Virus record (IMG/VR): IMGVR_UViG_3300023109_000051
Coordinates: 1-39,763 of that record
DNA length: 39,763 bases
DNA from: a virus
Reading direction: 5' to 3' (one strand)
Part shown: positions 33,307 through 39,763 of the stretch, piece by piece
Numbering within the stretch: the first letter of the stretch is position 1
How the letters are laid out: every line of letters starts with the position of its first letter
The notes under the pieces: generated by a model
What the model was told of the DNA's origin: nothing
Seen by the model: only the letters and a program-made list of their open reading frames with translations
Databases searched by the model: none
Made by a program: the position numbers and the translations under genes

Positions 33307-35946
33307 TGCAAAGTTGAGTGACGTATCATTGATTGTATAATCTGGTGAAGTGTAAACAACAGTACCCGAACCACTACCCACTCTGAGTGTGACGTGCCAT
33401 GTTTCTGTACCTTCTGTCAATGCATCTGCAGCGACTTGAACAGAGAAACCACCTGAACCATTACTCATAACAACATTACCACTTTGGAAGGTGAAGTCAT
33501 CATCCCTAGCAGGTGTCGGACCAATTCTCCAATATATTGTTGTTCCATTTGGCCAATTAGGAATTGACACGTTAAATGTTTTTGTTTGACCTTCGTCTAC
33601 ACTCGTCCCACCAATAGGTGTTATTGAATATGTGTACGAGCCAGGGTTAGTTGCAGATGAATCGTTATCAGATGTAATTGGTGTACTATCCACAAAGATG
33701 TTTGACATATCAGATGTAAGAATAGATGTGTTACCAATATCCAGTGGTGAAGTTGACTCACCATTGTCATTAAAGATACGTAAGAAACGTTGTTTGACAC
33801 CACGTTTTTCAGGACCTGCAACGAATTGTCTCTGGTAATAGAAACGTCCAAAGAGTTTTGTACCTGCAGTGTGCATGTTTTCTTTTAAGAAGTCTTCGTA
33901 TGTTTCTAGACCCAACATACTACGGATTTCATATGAGTACTCTTGATAGTAATCACTGTCTTGGAGTTTCATAGAAGAGTCGAAGTATGCATAGTTGTTT
34001 GCACTATCTACTTGGTATCCGTTGAGATGAGAACTGAAGTTTGACCAGTATCCCTCTGTCGTACCTTGAGTTTCTGCAGTGATCGTTCCTTTTGCAACAC
34101 GAATGGAGTTGTTCGCAAGGTATGCGGTTTCTCCGTTGACATATCCAAATCCTGAGTTGAAGATCCTGACTTCGTCAATTTTACCTGTAGCGAATTGTAC
34201 TTCTGCATCAATCTCAGCATTGTCACCAAAGTTACGTGATCCGTAATCTCTTTCCACACCAAGAATGTTAAAGACTTGTTGGTTTGGTCTGACAACGTTA
34301 TTTGTTCCACTAAATCCATAGTACGCATAGGGTGTAAATGTAACCGAACCAACCTGTGTATTCGAACTACGGACAACACCTCTGATGCCTGTGTTTGCTT
34401 CAGTGATGATCTCATCGATGTTGAATGAACCTGCGGCGGCAGGAGATGCAAGTTGAATGATCTGATCTTTACGTTCAAATTGCTTCATCTGACTATCTTG
34501 CGCAATAGCCCAAACATCGTTAGTATAGTTAACGCCAGGATCTACGTTTCTAAAGATATCAATGCGACCAATATCAAACGGTGTTAAGTCGAATGCAAGG
34601 TTCAAAGGTGTTGCAAGAGTAACTGGATCTGCAGTACCAGACATAGGTTGACCTGCAGGAGGCACTGCGTTATAGTTTGCGGAGTTAATTGGTACAGTGA
34701 CGAAAGGTGCAATAGGATCAGTGATAAGAGAAACTGTCTCTACGTCATCAATAACTGCAATAACTTGATCATCTGCGATTTGTGGACTACCATCTGGGTA
34801 GAGAATGCCTGGCGAAGATGAGTTCTTATTTGTAATGTCATTATAGAATATCGCAGTGTTACCATAACTTCTGCGTTTTAATTCTGGTGTAAGATCAAAG
34901 TCAAACTCTTCACCTGCGTTAAGTTTAATTCCAAGTGCAACCTCGTTAAACCCTGTCACAATACCTTCGTTACCGAAACGGTCACCGATAGTTTCACCGA
35001 CTTCCCATTCAGTTGAAGTTGATGTACCATCAAGAATGATAACTTGATCACTCACAAGAAGTCTTGTGTTCTCTACTGTGTATCCGAACCCACCGTCAAC
35101 CCATTCGTATTCTACGAAACCTGTTATCTCATCAGATATTCCAGTAACGATTGCACGTCCACCGTAACCATACGTACCTTCTACTTCATAGATGTCACCG
35201 ACTTGGTTACCTGTTGTCGCCCCTGACCATCTGGTATCCATTGTCATTGCATTCAATGAACCATTGACTTTACCAAACGAAACTGTTTCACCACCAATTT
35301 GACACAACACGTCATCGTATTTGATGAAACTACCTTGAAGGTTGTCAATGTAGAGGATTGGTGTGAGGATACCATTCAAGAGAACAAAGTTAATTTTGTT
35401 CACAGAAGCCTTTGCACCTGTCGTAGAACCGATAATGTTTCTACCAAGTAAATCTAGATAGGTGTATTCTACACCAGTCTTGGAAAGAAATTCACCATCA
35501 TTTGGGAACATTTGTAGAAATGTACCTGTTCTCCAAGTGGAGTCAGAAGGTTTGAACATTTTCTGCGCAGGATAATAGACACCAATGTCTTCCTGATAGA
35601 ATACTCTGAAGAATAGTTTGATACCTTGTTCCGTACCCTTGGCACGGTATAAGTCCATAATATTCTTGATTACAAAAACAACTTGATCTTCCTTAAGGGG
35701 AAGATCTGCCATATACTTTCTTTGCCAATGAATAACCATACTCGACAATGTCGTAGAGACATCACGATACTCAAAGATACGTCTGATGTTGTAGACGGAC
35801 TGGTTTGTATCAGTTTCTAAGAAAGTATAATAATCTTTTACTAACTGCACCAGTTCAGGACCGTACTCTTTATAGAGTGCAGGGAACTGGGCATCAATGA
35901 AGAATGATACCTTCTTTAGAATTTCTCCTTGGTTATAATCGACCAT
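32983..35946 (-). CDS. gp7-like baseplate protein with Calx-beta-like and cupredoxin-like C-terminal domains (987 aa)
   Basis: It follows gp6, where T4 has gene 7. The N-terminal region has LVQLVKDYYTFLE, then LYRAKGTEQGIKLFFRVFYQEDI. The latter resembles the C-terminal region of T4 gp7 (YSTKGIEASYKFLFKVLYNEEV), so I infer a gp7-related wedge module. The middle (about 150-770) is beta-rich. Residues about 780-878 resemble a Calx-beta domain (TSVDEGQTKTFNVSIPN, then EGTETWHVTLRVG). Residues 881-987 are cupredoxin-like, with ligands His934, Cys974, His977 and Met980. The gene starts 3 bp after gp6 with GGGGTA upstream. It is probably in the wedge, with its C-terminal domains exposed. The gp7 link is from remembered sequence, so it is only moderately sure. 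Confidence 0.88.
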   Translation of the reverse strand: MVDYNQGEILKKVSFFIDAQFPALYKEYGPELVQLVKDYYTFLETDTNQSVYNIRRIFEYRDVSTTLSSMVIHWQRKYMADLPLKEDQVVFVIKNIMDLYRAKGTEQGIKLFFRVFYQEDIGVYYPAQKMFKPSDSTWRTGTFLQMFPNDGEFLSKTGVEYTYLDLLGRNIIGSTTGAKASVNKINFVLLNGILTPILYIDNLQGSFIKYDDVLCQIGGETVSFGKVNGSLNAMTMDTRWSGATTGNQVGDIYEVEGTYGYGGRAIVTGISDEITGFVEYEWVDGGFGYTVENTRLLVSDQVIILDGTSTSTEWEVGETIGDRFGNEGIVTGFNEVALGIKLNAGEEFDFDLTPELKRRSYGNTAIFYNDITNKNSSSPGILYPDGSPQIADDQVIAVIDDVETVSLITDPIAPFVTVPINSANYNAVPPAGQPMSGTADPVTLATPLNLAFDLTPFDIGRIDIFRNVDPGVNYTNDVWAIAQDSQMKQFERKDQIIQLASPAAAGSFNIDEIITEANTGIRGVVRSSNTQVGSVTFTPYAYYGFSGTNNVVRPNQQVFNILGVERDYGSRNFGDNAEIDAEVQFATGKIDEVRIFNSGFGYVNGETAYLANNSIRVAKGTITAETQGTTEGYWSNFSSHLNGYQVDSANNYAYFDSSMKLQDSDYYQEYSYEIRSMLGLETYEDFLKENMHTAGTKLFGRFYYQRQFVAGPEKRGVKQRFLRIFNDNGESTSPLDIGNTSILTSDMSNIFVDSTPITSDNDSSATNPGSYTYSITPIGGTSVDEGQTKTFNVSIPNWPNGTTIYWRIGPTPARDDDFTFQSGNVVMSNGSGGFSVQVAADALTEGTETWHVTLRVGSGSGTVVYTSPDYTINDTSLNFAPDYIIGVSTPVFDYVMTGSHRGAVFTLPAAQPPLTFNVGDKVRFVIDSGTQTSHPFYLKTSQGSGTGNQVPNVTGQGGAVLEWTAIAGVYYYQCSVHGSMNNTITVT

Positions 35947-35949
35947 TTA

Positions 35950-37920
35950 TTAGTACCCCGATGACCCTGATGATCCGACTGATGTGCCACTGTATACTGA
36001 TCCACCTGCGCCACCAGAAGATCCAGATCCACCTGAAGTCCTGAGAGTTACACCACTCTCAGCAGGAGCAGTCAATACCACAGGGACGTTATCGTCTGTT
36101 GATTGGGATGCCACTAACTTACCATCCAAATAGATGACAGTCTTAACGTCTTCGTCACGCAACAAGAACACACGTCCATTAGGAGAAGTGATATCATCTT
36201 GTTGAGTATTTGCGTAAATCTTAATTGCGGAGCCTGGATAACTTTCAGTTTCGAAGTTTACTAGTTTCACGTCACCTGTCACATAATCAACTGTTCCTGC
36301 ATTAGGTTTAACGATCTGTGGATTTGCAACGTCATCAGTCACAATTTGAATATTACCTTTACCATCATCTTGGAAGAACACACAGATACCATCAAGATCG
36401 TAAACACTTGATACGATTGCAGGTTTGTAGTTAGTAAACCCTTCTGTAGTCGTGTATGCGTAAGGACGAATAAGTGGAGCACCAAAAACAAATCTTGGAT
36501 TGTATATTTGATTAATTGTTGGTGAGAATTCAATAATTGGTTTTGCTTTAATAGAATTACTATCAATTGCAGTATCAATGTCGTTTAATTCTTTTGATAA
36601 TCTTGAAAGTCTCAACTTAGATTTGAATTTATTAAGATTAGTTACGGAGAACCTACTGACAACATCTCTTGCCAATGCTTCAATCTGCATTGGAGACTTC
36701 TCTGTCTCTTTAGATGTGTATGATAATGTGAGAGTTAAGTCTGCATATAAGAATTCAGTCTTAACAAAGAACGGTTCAATTGTCAATGGTGTTCTGTTTC
36801 TCAAGAAATCGATATATGAGTTTGCAAGTGTTTGAGAAATCAACTGTGCGTTGTCATTAAGATACACACTGATTGCAACTTTACCAAACTGAGGTGGTTC
36901 CAATTGATCCCCACCATATGCAGAAACTGCATTGATCTCTGGGAATTCTTGTTTTAAAAGGATCTCGTAGTCATTGGTTGTAATCGCACGATCTTGGATC
37001 TGCAATGCTTTAGGTGCATTACTTTTAATGCTTTCGAGTGTTTCTCTTTCAGCACCACCTGCGGCAGCTTGTATAGTAGTAGTGGTAATCTGTACGTTTG
37101 GAACGAATGCAGTAGTAAATTTATTTGCACCATTTGCTTCCGTACCACTTGTAATACGATATCGGACTTTAACGTCTTCGAACTCACTTGGTTGGAGACC
37201 AAAAACATTGTTTCCGAAATAAAGATTGTATCTGTTATCAAAGTATGGTTCAACATAGAACACTTTGTCTTCAGCACCCACACCGAAAATACTTGATCTA
37301 AATGTAAATACGTTCTGGTTTTCTGTTGCTTCCGCATCAATGAAACAAACAAGAGAGTCTGTATCGATTTCTGGGTTAGAGAGTGCAACTCTTAGAACAC
37401 CATTGTCATCAATGATAAATCCTTCACGTTCGAAACTTGCAAGTACTTCACCTTCGAAGATCTCAATGTCTTCTGATTCCCAAACATTAGGTGCAGTCTT
37501 TCTGGCAACATATGTTTGGTTTGTAATGAAGTTAAATGTCTGTCCAAGAAAGGATGTTGTGAATTCAGTATATGTTGGAATAACAACTACCTGATCTTCA
37601 ATGGTTCCTTGTGGATCATCAATACGTACACGAACAACTGCTTTAGGAGACTTACGAGAACGAGGAAGATAGTTCAACTCTTTTGCATGGGATATAACAC
37701 TGTTACGCAACATTGCAGAGTCAAGGAACATCTCGTTCATTGCCATGTTGGTATAGAAGTTGTTATGATATGTATTGTATGCAAGAACATCCAACATGAC
37801 ACTCATGTTAGAACCTTCAAAGTTATAATCTTTGAATTGCGTTTGCGACTTTAAGTATTGCTTTAATTGCGCTTTAGCGGCATCAAAGTCAAGTTCGACT
37901 ATTGGTTTGGGTGTCGCCAT
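35950..37920 (-). CDS. 6: Baseplate wedge subunit gp6 (656 aa)
   Basis: gp6 is the baseplate J-like wedge protein that forms the ring around the T4 hub and changes shape on sheath contraction. The N-terminus is characteristic: VELDFDAAKAQLKQYLKSQ, YNFEGSNMSVMLDVLAYNTY and MFLDSAMLRNSVISHAKELN. The length is close to T4 gp6 (660 aa). The middle carries AITTNDYEILLKQEFPEINA, a usual J-family segment. The last 25-30 residues are almost all Gly/Ser (GGSGSSGGAGG, GSSGSSGY), which is unusual and suggests a flexible tail. The ATG overlaps the gp25 TAA as TAATG, and the stop is 3 bp before the gp7-like gene, so the three wedge proteins are probably co-translated. Confidence 0.95.
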   Translation of the reverse strand: MATPKPIVELDFDAAKAQLKQYLKSQTQFKDYNFEGSNMSVMLDVLAYNTYHNNFYTNMAMNEMFLDSAMLRNSVISHAKELNYLPRSRKSPKAVVRVRIDDPQGTIEDQVVVIPTYTEFTTSFLGQTFNFITNQTYVARKTAPNVWESEDIEIFEGEVLASFEREGFIIDDNGVLRVALSNPEIDTDSLVCFIDAEATENQNVFTFRSSIFGVGAEDKVFYVEPYFDNRYNLYFGNNVFGLQPSEFEDVKVRYRITSGTEANGANKFTTAFVPNVQITTTTIQAAAGGAERETLESIKSNAPKALQIQDRAITTNDYEILLKQEFPEINAVSAYGGDQLEPPQFGKVAISVYLNDNAQLISQTLANSYIDFLRNRTPLTIEPFFVKTEFLYADLTLTLSYTSKETEKSPMQIEALARDVVSRFSVTNLNKFKSKLRLSRLSKELNDIDTAIDSNSIKAKPIIEFSPTINQIYNPRFVFGAPLIRPYAYTTTEGFTNYKPAIVSSVYDLDGICVFFQDDGKGNIQIVTDDVANPQIVKPNAGTVDYVTGDVKLVNFETESYPGSAIKIYANTQQDDITSPNGRVFLLRDEDVKTVIYLDGKLVASQSTDDNVPVVLTAPAESGVTLRTSGGSGSSGGAGGSVYSGTSVGSSGSSGY

Positions 37921-38336
37921 TATCGTGTCCTCTCTAATATCACGTCAAGTGTGATAGGCTGTTCTCTGTTATTGATAAAAAAGACTATGTTAACAAAAAC
38001 TGAGCCTTCATCTAACGAACCAGAGACTGTTATATCAATAATGTCTGCACGTGGTTCATATATTTCTAAAGTAGACTTAACTCTTTCTTTAATCAGTTCA
38101 AATGTAGAAGGTATCATATTCTCAAAGAGTAATTGTCTTAATCCTGCCCCAAGGTTGGGTTGCATCAAACGTTCACCACGGTCTGTCATAAGGAGATTAC
38201 GAATCGCTTCTTTAACTGAGTCTTCATCTCTTAGTACAGAGACATCGTCAGTTAAGAGATTTACTTCTAAATCCTTTTTAAAATCAGAATAAAGACTAAT
38301 CTTCTTCTGAACTGGTGTAAAAACGTTTAACGTCAT
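37920..38336 (-). CDS. 25: Baseplate wedge subunit gp25 (138 aa)
   Basis: gp25 joins gp6 and the sheath initiator position in contractile tails (GPW/gp25 family, related to TssE). Here the hallmarks are LLMTDRGERLMQPNLGAGLR at residues 48-67 and the EPR core motif at residues 94-96. The length matches T4 gp25 (132 aa). It has a good ribosome site (AAGGAAAAG) in the 11-bp gap after the M15 gene, and its TAA overlaps the gp6 ATG. It is one of the strongest calls in the window and anchors the T4-like identity. Confidence 0.97.
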   Translation of the reverse strand: MTLNVFTPVQKKISLYSDFKKDLEVNLLTDDVSVLRDEDSVKEAIRNLLMTDRGERLMQPNLGAGLRQLLFENMIPSTFELIKERVKSTLEIYEPRADIIDITVSGSLDEGSVFVNIVFFINNREQPITLDVILERTR

Positions 38337-38347
38337 ATTTCTTTTCC

Positions 38348-39763
38348 TTAGTTACCACGCCATGCAACATGCATACCCCATCCGTAGTTCAAGATCTCTA
38401 CTGCATTCAATGCAGCAGCTTCTGCTCTAAACACATCCCTGTTGGGAATAGAACTACTGGCAATATCAAATGCAAGACCCCGAAGATGGTAAGAACTAAA
38501 GGCAACCCCATAGTTCCACTGTCCATTTACAAGTTTTCCTTTGGACTGTCCTTTCGCCGCAGATTCTCTTCTCAATTGCGCTTGAAACTGTTCATCTCTA
38601 TATGCACTTAATATAATAAACTTAGTACCAATCTTCTTTTGCAACTCCGCCAACTTAGCTTTCGCCCTTGGTGATGCATTAGTCCATCCTCTTTCACCCA
38701 TCCGACTTTGGTATGCAAACCTTGGATGGTCACCCATTTGAATTTCAGACCAACTCGGTACTAGACCGTAAGATGATGCATCTAGGTCAATATCGTTTGC
38801 AGGTTGTTCACCAGTCGGTGTGTGATATTGCGTCCCTGGCCTCGATTTAGGTCTCACCAAGTTCGCAGACTGTCCCTTCTGAGTCCATCTATCAGGAATG
38901 TGATCCTGTCTTGAACTTTCTGGGTCATTTAAAATTTGTTCAACATTATCTAATACCTGATCAAAGGTTAAGGTAGAGTTAGTGACTGATGTTGGAAGGT
39001 CCTCTAAACTGCTTCTTCTTATTTCATTCAGTGCCGATTGTTGTTGACTTAGTGGTGGCATCCATTGCTTATGCATACTATTTATTACCGCACGACGAGC
39101 ATCATCAGAATAACGTGTTGCACCATCACTTACTGCAGATGCAGTTGCAAGACCAGAGATGCGTTCCAGTCTATCAACCACTCTTTGGTATTTAAATGCA
39201 TAGTTATCCATAGGTGTTTTTACATCTTGGATTAGTGCCTCTACTTGTCCTAACATTCCACAGAAACGTGAGATTAAAAATTGGATCTTTTGTAGGTTAG
39301 GATTAGAAAACAGACTTACACCGTAATCAAATAATGATTTTACTTTGTCTATTAGATTTTGTTTTAAATCATCAGTAAGGATAGAAGCAATTTTATCTTT
39401 TATTGCCGCACCTGTCGCAATAACGTTTTCTTCGATGAAAGTTTTAACGTTACCAATGATCTCTTCTACATTAAAGTTATTAACTACTGCTACTACTTTG
39501 TCCCATGTCTCTTCAATAATCTTACCAATCTTCTCTTTAATGGCATTAATTAAAGATGTTACTGTAATTTTCTCGATTATAGCTTTGATAGGATCTTCTA
39601 GGTTTTTTAATTTGTCCAGAAACGATAGTGCATTGTTAATTAATGACCCAATTGCACCAATGATTGTAAAGAAACCACCGATTGCACCGAAAACACTGGG
39701 TAACATGGAACAAAATCCACCAAGGATTGATCCGTTACTATCACGATAAAATGCATTGAGGTT
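38348..39763 (-). CDS. Baseplate/tail protein with C-terminal M15 zinc peptidase domain, 5' end beyond the window
   Basis: The frame stays open from the ATG at 39706 to the right edge (19 further codons, NLNAFYRDSNGSILGG), so the start shown by the first ATG is not necessarily real and the gene is partial. The visible N-terminus is hydrophobic (MLPSVFGAIGGFFTIIGAIG) and is followed by helical sequence. The C-terminal domain is M15/VanY-like: FIILSAYRDEQFQAQL, then the SYHLRGLAFD motif. Numbered from ATG 39706, zinc ligands are His407, Asp414 and His446 (GMHVAW). Such enzymes cut peptidoglycan cross-links. Lying just upstream of gp25, where T4 phages place gp5 hub lysozyme, it may serve as the tail's wall-piercing enzyme, though the gp5 fold itself is not visible here. 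Confidence 0.87.
   Translation of the reverse strand, partial: NLNAFYRDSNGSILGGFCSMLPSVFGAIGGFFTIIGAIGSLINNALSFLDKLKNLEDPIKAIIEKITVTSLINAIKEKIGKIIEETWDKVVAVVNNFNVEEIIGNVKTFIEENVIATGAAIKDKIASILTDDLKQNLIDKVKSLFDYGVSLFSNPNLQKIQFLISRFCGMLGQVEALIQDVKTPMDNYAFKYQRVVDRLERISGLATASAVSDGATRYSDDARRAVINSMHKQWMPPLSQQQSALNEIRRSSLEDLPTSVTNSTLTFDQVLDNVEQILNDPESSRQDHIPDRWTQKGQSANLVRPKSRPGTQYHTPTGEQPANDIDLDASSYGLVPSWSEIQMGDHPRFAYQSRMGERGWTNASPRAKAKLAELQKKIGTKFIILSAYRDEQFQAQLRRESAAKGQSKGKLVNGQWNYGVAFSSYHLRGLAFDIASSSIPNRDVFRAEAAALNAVEILNYGWGMHVAWRGN

Noticed and set aside
1-39763. tRNA, rRNA, integrase, transposase or attachment sites
   Set aside because: The window is almost fully covered by minus-strand structural genes, and no cloverleaf or recombinase motif was seen.

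Overview
The window looks like part of the late structural (baseplate, tail and fibre) region of a marine T4-like myovirus, of the kind seen in cyanophages and pelagimyophages. Three lines of evidence support this: recognisable gp25, gp6 and gp8 baseplate-wedge proteins in T4 order; a large DUF4815-type structural protein; and TATAAATA/NATAAATA late-promoter motifs. The host cannot be read from this window. No photosynthesis genes, host-like metabolic genes, tRNAs, integrase or mobile elements were seen.

All supported genes lie on the minus strand, so transcription runs from high to low coordinates. The region is nearly gap-free; the longest spacer is 54 bp (21480-21533), so there is no gene-free stretch over 300 bases. 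In transcription order: (1) 39763-38348, a 5'-incomplete protein ending in an M15 zinc peptidase domain; (2) gp25; (3) gp6; (4) a 987-aa gp7-like protein ending in Calx-beta-like and cupredoxin-like domains; (5) a 419-aa structural protein; (6) a 630-aa subtilisin-like (S8) protease with its own I9-type propeptide; (7) gp8; (8) a 1814-aa DUF4815-type protein; (9) a 66-aa coiled-coil protein; (10) a 309-aa protein ending in an S74 intramolecular chaperone; (11) a giant 3828-aa modular protein; (12) a 151-aa protein; (13) a 1301-aa collagen-like fibre protein with Gly-X-Gln triplets; (14) a 112-aa protein; (15) a tail-fibre-type protein of at least 1746 aa that runs off the left edge.

The first part (39.7-28.1 kb) would build the baseplate wedge and carry the enzymes likely needed at the cell surface (M15 and S8 peptidases). 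The second part (28.1-0 kb) encodes very large, repeat-built proteins that are probably the host-contacting appendages, with S74 as a folding/trimerisation helper. T4-like late-promoter motifs occur in exactly the four longest spacers, dividing the part of the cluster visible here into five probable transcription units, the first of which begins outside the window. Within units, genes are separated by a few bases or overlap (ATGA, TAATG, or 11 bp), which suggests translational coupling.

The most unusual observations are a cupredoxin-like module shared by three different virion proteins (two keep all four type-1 copper ligands and one has lost them), a secretory-type protease with propeptide embedded among baseplate genes, and the alternating alpha/beta repeat architecture of the 3828-aa protein.
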